From NCBI GenBank assembly GCA_031424975.1, contig JANPIL010000119.1:1-28394 (forward strand): a stretch of 28,394 nucleotides of DNA. The letters are read 5' to 3'. Shown here piece by piece: positions 1 through 6,375 of the stretch. The notes beneath the pieces are model-generated. The model did not search any database. It was not told the origin of the DNA and saw nothing but the letters and a program-made list of their open reading frames with translations. Within the stretch, counting starts at the first letter, position 1. Every line of letters starts with the position of its first letter. This stretch comes from Xanthocytophaga sp031424975. GTDB lineage: Bacteria; Bacteroidota; Bacteroidia; Cytophagales; 172606-1. Both the position numbers and the translations under genes were made by a program.

Positions 1-1
1 G

Positions 2-271
2 ACCGCCGTCAAGTACCAGTTTTACCACGCGCTGGCGCTGTTGGTTATCGGGCTGCTGGTGTCCAAGGCCGACAACCGGCTGATCCGGTACTCGGGCTAC
101 CTGATGTTTTGGGGCACGCTGATTTTCTCCGGATCGCTGTACGTGTTGTGTTTTACCGGTATCCTGTGGCTGGGAGCCATCACCCCGGTTGGCGGCGTGC
201 TCATGATTGCGGGCTGGGGTTTACTGGCATGGGCGGCAATGTCCAGTCCGGAAAAGGGAAGCAAAAAATAG
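2..271 (+). CDS. DUF423 family membrane protein (3' part)
   Basis: The reading frame is open from base 2 and the 5' end lies outside the window, so any TTG around base 41 is internal rather than the start. The visible 89 residues begin TAVKYQFYHALALL and contain LFSGSLYVLCFTG and WLGAITPVGG, which are the conserved core of the small DUF423 (YgdD-like) inner-membrane family. Three hydrophobic helices are visible, followed by a short basic tail KGSKK. The molecular function of the family is not known. The stop codon TAG at 269-271 is supplied by a copy of the dispersed AAAATAGTATC motif, so the repeat sets the C-terminus of this protein. The next gene is convergent. Confidence 0.85.
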   Translation, partial: TAVKYQFYHALALLVIGLLVSKADNRLIRYSGYLMFWGTLIFSGSLYVLCFTGILWLGAITPVGGVLMIAGWGLLAWAAMSSPEKGSKK

Positions 272-295
272 TATCTTTCAAAAAGCCCAAACCCG
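264..295 (+). repeat. Dispersed bipartite motif, copy a
   Basis: Near-consensus copy with both halves intact. It contains the stop codon of the DUF423 gene and lies between two convergent genes, so here it cannot be a promoter for either neighbour in sense orientation. A GC-rich palindromic element follows 7 bases later. Confidence 0.85.
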
Positions 296-301
296 TAAGT
301 T

Positions 302-358
302 CAAAAGCCCTTTCTTTCGGAGGGGGTTGCCTGCCTGTCGGCAGACAGGGGGGAGGCT
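302..358 (-). repeat. GC-rich palindromic element with a nested palindrome
   Basis: Read on the minus strand this starts AGCCTCCCCCC and continues CAACCCCCTCCGAAAG, ending in GGGCTTTT. The same text without interruption is found inside hisF at 4370-4434. Here it is split by about 19 bases of the palindrome CCTGTCTGCCGACAGGCAGG (roughly 330-349). The element fills most of the gap between the convergent DUF423 and DUF1573 genes. Confidence 0.75.
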
Positions 359-903
359 TACCGCTTCGGCAGTACATTTCCCCGCAGATACAACCGTTCC
401 GAACCGCCGCTTGAATTTGAAATGACCGTGATGGTTTTGCTCTGCCCGTTCAGCGCGTCACCGCTGTCAAACGTAACGGTGACCCCCCCCGGTTGGCCGG
501 GCATGATTGGTTGGCGCGTCCATTCGGTCACGGTGCAGCCGCAGGTGGGCTGAACGTTGCTGATAATCAGCGGTTCCTTGCCGGTATTCCTGAAAGTGAA
601 CGTGTGGGTTATCTTCTGTCCTTGCACAATGTCGCCGAAATCGTACCAGCGGTTGGTGAATGTGAAGGCGGCCTGGCTGCGCACTACCGTCAGGTTTGAT
701 ACCGGAACCATGACTGCCGGCCGGTGGGAGGCAACCTTGCCAGCGGGCTTTCGGTGGGCGGTTTTCGGCTTTGCCTTGCCCTTGTATTTTTTCCTTGCCT
801 GCTGCGCCTCCGCCGGTAAGGAAAGCAGGAGCAATGCGGCCAGCAACAGGAAAATGAAGGATTGCCGACGAATTGGGAATGGCTTGTTCTTTTTTTCTGG
901 CAT
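358..903 (-). CDS. DUF1573 domain protein, secreted
   Basis: The start chosen is the ATG at 901-903, which gives a 181-residue protein beginning MPEKKNKPFPIRRQ followed by a hydrophobic stretch FIFLLLAALLLLSLPAEAQ, a clear signal peptide. The longer open frame upstream is ruled out because it reads through a repeat copy at 955-984. After a basic Lys/Arg-rich linker (about residues 35-75) comes a DUF1573 domain of about 90 residues with the hallmark YDFGDIVQGQKITHTFTFRNTG and the Cys pair in PTCGCTV. DUF1573 is an immunoglobulin-like fold common in Bacteroidota exported proteins, with no established biochemical role. It lies 112 bases downstream of the helicase gene on the same strand, with its own motif copy in between, so it could be transcribed separately. 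Confidence 0.85.
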   Translation of the reverse strand: MPEKKNKPFPIRRQSFIFLLLAALLLLSLPAEAQQARKKYKGKAKPKTAHRKPAGKVASHRPAVMVPVSNLTVVRSQAAFTFTNRWYDFGDIVQGQKITHTFTFRNTGKEPLIISNVQPTCGCTVTEWTRQPIMPGQPGGVTVTFDSGDALNGQSKTITVISNSSGGSERLYLRGNVLPKR

Positions 904-954
904 AAACAAGATTGGCTTGTTTTTTCGTGGCGTGGAACGCCGGTTTGACACTGG

Positions 955-984
955 GGGTTTGGGCTTTTCAAAACATACTATTTT
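955..984 (-). repeat. Dispersed bipartite motif, copy b
   Basis: Reads AAAATAGTATG then TTTTGAAAAGCCCAAACCC on the minus strand. It lies 52 bases upstream of the DUF1573 start, in the sense orientation of that gene. Confidence 0.85.
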
Positions 985-1015
985 CCGGCTCCCCTTTTGG
1001 GGCTTTGCTGGCCGC

Positions 1016-2461
1016 TCACATTTCCTGTTCCGCATCCTTGGTTTCCACAAAAAACTTCGCGTGGAAATTCATCAGGAAAACCTCGTCCGTGGCCCGCGTG
1101 ATGGCCGTGTAGAGCCAGCGCAAAAAGTCGGCATTCATGTTCTCGTCCGTCAGGTAGCCTTGGTCAATGAACACCGCCGGCCACTGCCCGCCCTGCGCCT
1201 TGTGGCACGTCAGGGCGTAGGCAAACTTTACTTGCAGCGCGTTCAGATACGGATCCTTGCGCAGGGCTTCCTGCCGTTCGGTCTTGCGCGGAATGTGCGC
1301 ATAATCCTGAAATACGCTTTCGTACAGCTTTTTATTGTCTTCCGAACTCATGGATGCCGCCGTGGAATGCAGCGTGTCAAGCATGATTTTGGCCTCGAAC
1401 GACGGGTATTCCGGGTAGTCCACCAGTTTCAACTGCACCGTGGCAAACCGACAGCCGTGCAAGTCTTCGAAGTTCCTGATGCGTTCTATCTCCACAAAAT
1501 CGCCATTGGCGATGAAGCCCGCCGGGGCATCCTCGCCCAAAATCGTGTAGTTGTTGCGCACCACCATGAGCAGGTCGCCGGCATCAATCTCGCTTTCCGA
1601 AAAATTAATCTGTCGCCGGATAAACTGGTTGTACTGCACGGCCGCCTTGTTGGATCGGGTCACGATGATGGTGTTGCCCCGGCCGTGCTTGTCGTAGGCG
1701 TAGCGCAGGCCGTCTTCAAGCTTTTCGCCCGTCATCTTGAAGCAATCCTTGTAATGCCGGGTTTGCAGGCGTATGTCAAACGCATTGTTTATCAGGTTGT
1801 TGCGTAGGGCGGTGGCATTGTGCAATATGCCCGAATGCTCGCCTTGCCGCGTGACCTCGGTCAGTTCCTTTTCGCGGACGCTGATGTCGAACGAACGTTT
1901 CAGGTGTTCGGCATCCAAGGCCGGGCTAAGTATTTTGCCCACGGGCGGCAACTGCGCCGCATCGCCCACAATCAGCAGCTTGTTGGTGTCGTTCTGAAAC
2001 ACGTAGTCAATCAAATCGGTGAGCAGGCCACGGCCACCCATGAAATCGGTTTCGTTGTCAATCATGGAGGCTTCGTCCACGATGAAAAGCGTTTGGCTGG
2101 CGTAGTTGGGCTGGCGTTCAAACACCAGATTGCCTGAATACTGGTCTTCCTTCTGCCAATAGATTTTCTTGTGGATTGTCCAGGCCCGCTTGCCCGAATA
2201 CTGCGCCATGACCTTGGCCGCCCGCCCCGTGGGAGCCATGAGGATGGTTTTGTAGCCGAATTTGCTGACTACCTTTACCAGCGTGCTCAGTATCGTGGTT
2301 TTGCCGGTTCCGGCGTAGCCGCGCATCAGGAATACGGGCAGCAGCAGTTCCTTGTCGCCAATGAACTGCTCCAGCATCCCGAACAATTCGGCCTGCCCCT
2401 GCGTGGGCGTGTGCGGGAATTTCTGTTTCAGGGCATCGGACAGGGAAGCGGCGGCGGGCAT
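1016..2461 (-). CDS. RecD/Dda-like SF1B DNA helicase
   Basis: This is a 481-residue AAA/UvrD-like helicase of the RecD-like type found as a stand-alone gene in Bacteroidota. Visible motifs in order are Walker A GYAGTGKTT (residues 48-56), motif Ia LMAPTGRAAKVM (74-85), Walker B LFIVDEASMID (125-135), motif III LLIVGDAAQLPPVG (162-175), and near the C-terminus the UvrD_C_2 signature TCHKAQGGQWPAVFID followed by LYTAITRATDEVFL. This set places it in superfamily 1B, ATP-driven 5'-3' translocases acting in DNA repair or recombination. There is no RecB or RecC neighbour, so it is probably not part of a RecBCD complex. The ATG at 2459-2461 is the only start that keeps the short N-terminal region before the Q-motif-like HTPTQGQ. 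Confidence 0.88.
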   Translation of the reverse strand: MPAAASLSDALKQKFPHTPTQGQAELFGMLEQFIGDKELLLPVFLMRGYAGTGKTTILSTLVKVVSKFGYKTILMAPTGRAAKVMAQYSGKRAWTIHKKIYWQKEDQYSGNLVFERQPNYASQTLFIVDEASMIDNETDFMGGRGLLTDLIDYVFQNDTNKLLIVGDAAQLPPVGKILSPALDAEHLKRSFDISVREKELTEVTRQGEHSGILHNATALRNNLINNAFDIRLQTRHYKDCFKMTGEKLEDGLRYAYDKHGRGNTIIVTRSNKAAVQYNQFIRRQINFSESEIDAGDLLMVVRNNYTILGEDAPAGFIANGDFVEIERIRNFEDLHGCRFATVQLKLVDYPEYPSFEAKIMLDTLHSTAASMSSEDNKKLYESVFQDYAHIPRKTERQEALRKDPYLNALQVKFAYALTCHKAQGGQWPAVFIDQGYLTDENMNADFLRWLYTAITRATDEVFLMNFHAKFFVETKDAEQEM

Positions 2462-2494
2462 AATTGGCTTGGGTGCGGAATGAAAACCGGGTGG

Positions 2495-2524
2495 GGGTTT
2501 GGGTGTTTCAAAACATACTATTTT
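2495..2524 (-). repeat. Dispersed bipartite motif, copy c
   Basis: Lies 34 bases upstream of the helicase start, in the same sense as that gene. On the minus strand a TTTTTG sequence sits 19 bases before the motif's TATGTTTTG, which is the spacing expected between the -33 and -7 boxes of Bacteroidota promoters. On the plus strand the reverse complement also gives TTTG, 17 bases, TATTTTG, pointing at the NUDIX gene. It may therefore be promoter-active in either direction. Confidence 0.8.
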
Positions 2525-2583
2525 GACGTAAAGTTACAAAAATTTACCGGCAGTCGTTCCATCATTTGTCCCGGCCAGCAGCC

Positions 2584-3084
2584 ATGCGTGAAGAAAAAGT
2601 CCATGAAGAAATCGCCGGGGTGTTTGGCAACCGGTTGCGCGTGCGGGTGTGCGGCATTTGCGTGCAGGACAATGAAATATTGTTGGTGAACACGCGCGAT
2701 GCCACGCGGCCGGGCGATTTCTGGAGTCCGCCGGGCGGCGGGATGCACTTTGGCGAACCGGCACACGAAGCACTGCGCCGCGAATTTAGGGAGGAAACCG
2801 GCCTGGAAATCGCGGTTGGCGAATTCATGTTCGTGCATGAATTCATCGGCTTGCCGCTGCACGCCATCGAGTTGTTTTTCAGGGTGGAAGTTGTGGGCGG
2901 GCAACTGGCAAAAGGCCGCGACCCCGAGTTGCGGCGGCAAGTGATTGCGGAAGTGAGCTTTTATCCGTTCCATGAAATCCGCAAATACGAACCGGCGGCG
3001 TTGCACAACCTTTTCCGGCATTGCAGCAATGTGGCCGAGTTGTTGGCTTTGCGCGGTTACTATCAAAATCCGGCTGACCGGTAA
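2584..3084 (+). CDS. NUDIX hydrolase
   Basis: A 166-residue protein with a complete Nudix box at about residues 52-74 (G, five residues, E at 58, seven residues, then REFREETGL), so the Mg2+-binding and catalytic glutamates are present. NUDIX enzymes hydrolyse nucleoside diphosphates linked to another moiety; the substrate cannot be read from the sequence. The preceding stretch DFWSPPGGGMHFGE is typical of the ADP-sugar or dNTP-cleaning branches. I chose the ATG at 2584 over a TTG six codons upstream. The gene is divergent from the helicase, with copy c of the motif between them, and the histidine phosphatase follows 106 bases later. Confidence 0.88.
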   Translation: MREEKVHEEIAGVFGNRLRVRVCGICVQDNEILLVNTRDATRPGDFWSPPGGGMHFGEPAHEALRREFREETGLEIAVGEFMFVHEFIGLPLHAIELFFRVEVVGGQLAKGRDPELRRQVIAEVSFYPFHEIRKYEPAALHNLFRHCSNVAELLALRGYYQNPADR

Positions 3085-3145
3085 GCCTTTCCAAAGGTAG
3101 GTGGGCGGTTCCAGGCATTCGTTTCCATTTGTGCGGGAAAAATCG

Positions 3146-3153
3146 TAATTTTG
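3146..3153 (+). promoter_or_regulatory. Probable -7 box of the histidine phosphatase gene
   Basis: TAATTTTG is an exact match to the Bacteroidota -7 consensus TAnnTTTG. It would place transcription start about 30 bases before the TTG start codon. The only TTTG upstream (3128-3131) is about 14 bases away, shorter than the usual spacing, so the -33 box is uncertain. Confidence 0.45.
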
Positions 3154-3190
3154 CAGCCACTTTCATAAAAAACCGTACAAAGCCGACAAC

Positions 3191-3853
3191 TTGGAAACCA
3201 ACCTGAAAACCGATTCGCGAATCACCAAGGAAATATACCTGATCCGCCATGGCGAAACCGATTTCAACCGCCAAGGAATAGTGCAAGGCAGCGGCGTGGA
3301 CACCGATTTGAATGAACTGGGGCGTACCCAAGCCAACGCTTTTTTTGACAGCTACCGCCACGTTCCCTTCGCAAAAGTGTACACCTCCGCCCTGAAACGC
3401 GCCATCCAATCGGTGCGCGGGTTCTTGGACTTGGGTCTTCCGCACGAAATACACAAGGGCTTGAACGAGATTAGCTGGGGTTTTCGCGAAGGGCAGCAGA
3501 TCACACCCGAAGAAGACGCGTATTACCATTCGGTGCTGGCCGCTTGGGCCGCTGGCGACGTGACGCAGCGCATTGACGGCGGCGAAAGCCCCGCCGACGT
3601 GCAGGCACGCCAAAAACCGGTGCTCGACCTGATCCTTGCCCGGCCCGACGAAGAAATAATCCTGATTTGTATGCACGGCCGCGCCATCCGCATTTTCCTG
3701 AGCCTGATGCTCGGCGAGCCGCTCAAGGACATGGATCAGTTCGACCACCGCAACCTGTGCCTTTACAAATTGCTTTACGACGGCCAGAAACTCACCGCCG
3801 TACTGCGCAACGACACGCGCCACTTGGAAAGCCTGCCGCACCTGACGCTTTGA
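3191..3853 (+). CDS. Histidine phosphatase (phosphoglycerate mutase-like)
   Basis: A 220-residue histidine phosphatase superfamily protein. The phospho-accepting motif YLIRHGETDFN has R19, H20 and G21; the second catalytic histidine is in CMHGRAIRI (H162); R70 in SALKRAIQS and the acidic LNEISWGFREG (from about residue 91) complete the active site. Family members dephosphorylate sugar phosphates, nucleotides or amino acid phosphates, and the substrate cannot be fixed from sequence. It could be an alpha-ribazole or broad-specificity phosphatase. The start appears to be TTG at 3191, because no ATG lies between the preceding in-frame region and the RHG motif. Its position before hisF makes a histidinol-phosphate role conceivable, but that is speculation. 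Confidence 0.82.
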   Translation: METNLKTDSRITKEIYLIRHGETDFNRQGIVQGSGVDTDLNELGRTQANAFFDSYRHVPFAKVYTSALKRAIQSVRGFLDLGLPHEIHKGLNEISWGFREGQQITPEEDAYYHSVLAAWAAGDVTQRIDGGESPADVQARQKPVLDLILARPDEEIILICMHGRAIRIFLSLMLGEPLKDMDQFDHRNLCLYKLLYDGQKLTAVLRNDTRHLESLPHLTL

Positions 3854-3865
3854 AAAGCCGGTTTT

Positions 3866-3967
3866 GAATGAGTGAATGAGCAAATGGGCAAATAAAAAAT
3901 AGTATGTTTCATAAGGCCCAAACCTGCTGCACTTGCTCATTTACTCATTTACCCACTTACTCACTTG
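3866..3967. repeat. Inverted repeat around motif copy d
   Basis: Left arm around 3866-3892 (AATGAGTGAATGAGCAAATG) and right arm around 3931-3955 (TTGCTCATTTACTCATTT) are imperfect inverted copies made of degenerate TGAGNAAA units. Together they enclose copy d of the dispersed motif. The region fills the gap between the phosphatase and hisF. Confidence 0.65.
3896..3926 (+). repeat. Dispersed bipartite motif, copy d
   Basis: AAAATAGTATG followed by TTTCATAAGGCCCAAACC. It lies in the loop of the surrounding inverted repeat, 48 bases upstream of hisF and in the same sense. Confidence 0.82.
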
Positions 3968-3973
3968 TAGATT

Positions 3974-4774
3974 TTGCTCACCAAACGCATCATTCCCTGC
4001 CTCGACATCAAAGACGGAAAGACCGTCAAGGGCGTGAATTTCGAGAACCTGCGTGATGCTGGCGACCCGGTGGAACTGGCGCAGCGGTATGCCCAAGAAG
4101 GAGCCGATGAACTGGTTTTCCTGGACATCACCGCCACCGTGGACAACCGCAAGACGCTGGTGGAACTGGTGCGCCGCGTGGCCGCCGTGCTCGACATTCC
4201 GTTTACCGTTGGCGGCGGTATTGCGTCCGTGGCCGATGTGTCGGCGTTGCTGCAGGCCGGTGCCGACAAGGTTTCCGTCAATTCCGCCGCCGTGCGCAAC
4301 CCCGGTTTGGTGGATGAGCTGGCCCGCGAATTCGGCAGCCAATGCATTGTGGTGGCCATTGACACGAAAGGCCTCCCCCCAACCCCCTCCGAAAGAGGGG
4401 GCTTTTTGGCTCCCCCTTCGGGGGCGGGGGGGGCCGTCCACACGCACGGCGGACGCAAACCCACCGACATCCCGACCATCCATTGGGCAAAGGAAGTGGA
4501 AAACCGGGGCGCGGGCGAGATTCTGCTCACCTCGATGGACAGCGACGGCATGAAAACCGGTTTTGCACTGGAAATCACGCGCATCATTTCTGAAAACGCC
4601 ACCATTCCGGTCATTGCCTCCGGCGGGGCTGGCACCATGGCTCATTTCAGCGAAGTTTTCACCACGGGCAAGGCCGATGCCGCGCTGGCGGCCAGCATTT
4701 TCCACTTCAAGGAAATTGAAATCCAAGACCTGAAGCGGTATTTGCAAAGCCAAGGCATTGCCATGCGGTTGTGA
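3974..4774 (+). CDS. hisF: Imidazole glycerol phosphate synthase, cyclase subunit
   Basis: HisF is a (beta/alpha)8 barrel that uses ammonia from HisH to convert PRFAR to imidazole glycerol phosphate and AICAR in histidine synthesis. The protein starts MLTKRIIPCLD with catalytic D11. The second catalytic aspartate is in VVAID (D130), and the C-terminal phosphate-binding region IPVIASGGAG is intact. The start is TTG at 3974, since the frame closes at 3968. It is 266 residues, longer than usual. The excess is at residues 133-153, directly after D130-T-K, where a linker of about seven residues is normal. The insert (GLPPTPSERGG and LAPPSGAGG) is encoded by a GC-rich palindromic repeat and keeps the frame. 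The rest matches HisF, including THGGRKPTDI and GAGEILLTSMDSDG, so the gene may still be functional. Confidence 0.92.
   Translation: MLTKRIIPCLDIKDGKTVKGVNFENLRDAGDPVELAQRYAQEGADELVFLDITATVDNRKTLVELVRRVAAVLDIPFTVGGGIASVADVSALLQAGADKVSVNSAAVRNPGLVDELAREFGSQCIVVAIDTKGLPPTPSERGGFLAPPSGAGGAVHTHGGRKPTDIPTIHWAKEVENRGAGEILLTSMDSDGMKTGFALEITRIISENATIPVIASGGAGTMAHFSEVFTTGKADAALAASIFHFKEIEIQDLKRYLQSQGIAMRL
4370..4434 (+). repeat. GC-rich palindromic element inserted in frame within hisF
   Basis: The element reads GGCCTCCCCCC, then a hairpin CCCCCTC-CGAAA-GAGGGGG, a TTTTTGG spacer, a second hairpin CTCCCCCTTCGGGGGCG, and closes with GGGGGGGCC, which pairs with its start. This cloverleaf-like layout recurs at 302-358 and at 27531-27610, both outside genes. 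In hisF it is translated as about 21 residues rich in Pro, Gly and Ser. Confidence 0.82.
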
Positions 4775-4801
4775 ACCGGCTGGCGCGTGCAGCACGGGAA
4801 T

Positions 4802-4821
4802 GGCGCGTGAAGACACGCGCC
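4802..4821. repeat. Hairpin between hisF and hisIE
   Basis: GGCGCGTG-AAGA-CACGCGCC forms a perfect 8-bp stem just after hisF and about 24 bases before motif copy e. It has no T-tract, so it is not a classical terminator. Confidence 0.6.
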
Positions 4822-4844
4822 ACGGTTGGGCGGCATTGCTTGCA

Positions 4845-4874
4845 GAATAGTATGTTTTCAAAACCCCAAACCCG
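4845..4874 (+). repeat. Dispersed bipartite motif, copy e
   Basis: GAATAGTATG followed by TTTTCAAAACCCCAAACCCG. It is the first of two tandem copies upstream of hisIE, both in the sense of the gene. Confidence 0.82.
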
Positions 4875-4883
4875 CCTTTGTTT

Positions 4884-4913
4884 GGGAATGCGGAATCGGC
4901 AATCCGCATTCCC
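4884..4913. repeat. Perfect hairpin between motif copies e and f
   Basis: Arms GGGAATGCGGA and TCCGCATTCCC form an 11-bp perfect stem with an 8-base loop. The right arm abuts the first A of motif copy f without a gap. Confidence 0.75.
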
Positions 4914-4943
4914 AAAATAGTATCTCCCAAAAACACCGAACCC
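4914..4943 (+). repeat. Dispersed bipartite motif, copy f
   Basis: AAAATAGTATC followed by a diverged right half TCCCAAAAACACCGAACCC. It ends 23 bases before the hisIE start codon. Confidence 0.75.
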
Positions 4944-4966
4944 ACACCTTCCGAACCCTGTTTTTT

Positions 4967-5572
4967 ATGGATACCATTGATTTTGACAAGCAGGGCGGTT
5001 TGGTTCCGGCCATTGTCCAGGATGCGGAAACGCAAAAGGTGCTGATGCTGGGCTACATGAACCGCGAGGCGTTGGCCAAGACCGAGGCCGAAGGCATTGT
5101 TACGTTTTTCAGCCGCAGCAAGAACCGGCTATGGACCAAGGGCGAAACATCCGGCAACTTCCTGCACGTCAAGCAGATACGCATTGACTGCGACCAGGAT
5201 ACGATTCTGGTGCAAGTGCAGCCCGCCGGGCCGGTTTGCCATACGGGTGCGGACACGTGTTTTGCGGAGGAAAACAAAGGCAAGGCTTTGTTCCTCAACC
5301 ACTTGCAATCCGTTATCCGGCAGCGCAAAAATATGGCTCCCGAAACGTCGTACACGGCCAAACTTTTTGCCAGGGGCATCAACAAAATGGCCCAGAAAGT
5401 GGGGGAGGAGGCCGTGGAACTCGTAATCGAGGCCAAAGACGACAATGCCGATCTGTTCAAAGACGAGGCGGCGGATTTGCTGTTCCATTTCCTGATCCTG
5501 CTGGAAGCGAAAAATACGGATTTGGACGAAGTTATCGGCGTTTTGCAACACCGCCACGCGGCCAAGAAGTGA
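4967..5572 (+). CDS. hisIE: Bifunctional phosphoribosyl-AMP cyclohydrolase / phosphoribosyl-ATP pyrophosphatase
   Basis: A 201-residue HisIE fusion that catalyses steps 2 and 3 of histidine synthesis. The N-terminal HisI domain (about residues 1-105) shows GYMNREALAKTEAEG, FFSRSKNRLWTKGETSGN, the metal-binding IDCDQDT and the zinc cysteine in CHTGADTCF. The C-terminal HisE domain (about 110-200) is an all-alpha MazG-like fold with KVGEEAVELVIEAK and DEAADLLFH, which hold the Mg2+-binding acidic residues. The ATG at 4967 starts MDTIDFDKQGG, the usual HisI opening. The longer frame upstream reads through hairpin and repeat DNA and is not part of the gene. It is separated from hisF by about 190 bases filled with repeats, yet both probably belong to one histidine unit. 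Confidence 0.93.
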   Translation: MDTIDFDKQGGLVPAIVQDAETQKVLMLGYMNREALAKTEAEGIVTFFSRSKNRLWTKGETSGNFLHVKQIRIDCDQDTILVQVQPAGPVCHTGADTCFAEENKGKALFLNHLQSVIRQRKNMAPETSYTAKLFARGINKMAQKVGEEAVELVIEAKDDNADLFKDEAADLLFHFLILLEAKNTDLDEVIGVLQHRHAAKK

Positions 5573-5628
5573 ATCCGGAATTCGGCCAAGGTTTTGTAAA
5601 CCGTGAAAATCCCGTTTTTTACCACTCC

Positions 5629-5658
5629 GGGTTTGGCTTTCTCAGAAGATACTATTTT
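5629..5658 (-). repeat. Dispersed bipartite motif, copy g
   Basis: Reads AAAATAGTATC then TTCTGAGAAAGCCAAACCC on the minus strand. It lies between hisIE and the next plus-strand gene, so it is antisense to both neighbours, one of the exceptions to the usual orientation. Confidence 0.8.
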
Positions 5659-5737
5659 CTTGTTGGAAAAAGCCGCATTACTTGAATGAATGCCAGCTAC
5701 CTTTCCTGAATTTCCCCGCACCCAACCCACTAACCGA

Positions 5738-6082
5738 ATGAAATGGATCATTAAAATCATTGTGCTGGCATTGGCCGTCATCATCATTGACCGCATGAAG
5801 CTGCTGCCCGGCATATTCATCAACAGCCTCACCACCTCGGTCATACTGGCGTTTGTGCTGGCCTTGCTCAACACGTTTGTCAAGCCTCTGCTCACCATCC
5901 TGACCATTCCGCTCACCATCGTCACGCTGGGGCTTTTCCTGCTGGTCATCAACGTGATCATCATCTACATTGCCGACGCGCTGATTGGTGGCTTCCGGGT
6001 AGATGGCTTCCTGTCGGCCTTTTGGTTCAGCATTGTGCTGGCCGTGGTCAACTGGCTGCTGTCGGCGGTGCTGGACGATTGA
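5738..6082 (+). CDS. YvlD / phage holin family 4 membrane protein
   Basis: A 114-residue, almost wholly hydrophobic protein beginning MKWIIKIIVLALAVIIIDRM. Four membrane helices can be traced. The conserved core ALLNTFVKPLLTILTIPLTIVTLGLFLLVIN identifies the YvlD-like family (Pfam phage holin 4, superfamily IV). Chromosomal members are not phage lysis genes; some are linked to envelope stress, but no function is secure. I chose the ATG at 5738 over one 16 codons upstream, since the upstream residues are polar and not family-like. The gene stands alone between repeat-rich gaps. Confidence 0.85.
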   Translation: MKWIIKIIVLALAVIIIDRMKLLPGIFINSLTTSVILAFVLALLNTFVKPLLTILTIPLTIVTLGLFLLVINVIIIYIADALIGGFRVDGFLSAFWFSIVLAVVNWLLSAVLDD

Positions 6083-6096
6083 TGCGTCCGTGTCCT

Positions 6097-6192
6097 GTCT
6101 TGAATCACGGATTACACGGATGGCGCAGATTACACGGATAAAAAAGGAAAGGATATCATCCGTGTAATCCGCGACTATCCGCGATTCAAGAC
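6097..6192. repeat. Long inverted repeat of ATCCGTGTAATCC units
   Basis: Outer arms GTCTTGAATC and GATTCAAGAC are perfect, and inside them are inverted and direct copies of GGATTACACGGAT. The right arm ends one base before motif copy h. Most of the 293-base gap before the gamma-glutamyltransferase gene is this repeat plus copies h and i and a second hairpin. Confidence 0.78.
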
Positions 6193-6193
6193 A

Positions 6194-6224
6194 AAAATAG
6201 TATCTGCCGGAAAGGCCAAACCCG
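6194..6224 (+). repeat. Dispersed bipartite motif, copy h
   Basis: AAAATAGTATC then TGCCGGAAAGGCCAAACCCG. It abuts the inverted repeat at its left and is in the sense of the downstream gamma-glutamyltransferase gene. Confidence 0.82.
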
Positions 6225-6251
6225 CCGGTTCTCCCGCAAGCTGATGCGCGG

Positions 6252-6281
6252 TGCCGGTCTGAAACACAGTGTCAGACCGGC
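6252..6281. repeat. Hairpin between motif copies h and i
   Basis: GCCGGTCTG and CAGACCGGC form a 9-bp perfect stem around an 11-base loop, 15 bases before motif copy i. Confidence 0.65.
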
Positions 6282-6296
6282 GTTCCGGTTTCCCCC

Positions 6297-6351
6297 AAAA
6301 TAGTATCCCCGCTAAAGACGGGGCTTTCAGCTTTCAAAAACGCCAAACCTG
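6297..6351 (+). repeat. Dispersed bipartite motif, copy i, split by a hairpin insertion
   Basis: The left half AAAATAGTATC (6297-6307) and right half TTTCAAAAACGCCAAACCTG (6332-6351) are both well conserved. Between them sit 24 extra bases (6308-6331) containing the hairpin CCCGCTAAAGACGGG followed by GCTTTCAGC. The break is at the same point as in copy o. The right half ends about 25 bases upstream of the gamma-glutamyltransferase start. Confidence 0.8.
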
Positions 6352-6375
6352 CCGAATTCTAACCCGCCCGCCTAT

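Noticed and set aside
557..1807. Long plus-strand open frame of 416 codons
   Set aside because: It is antisense to the helicase and DUF1573 genes and resembles no protein; a by-product of high GC content.
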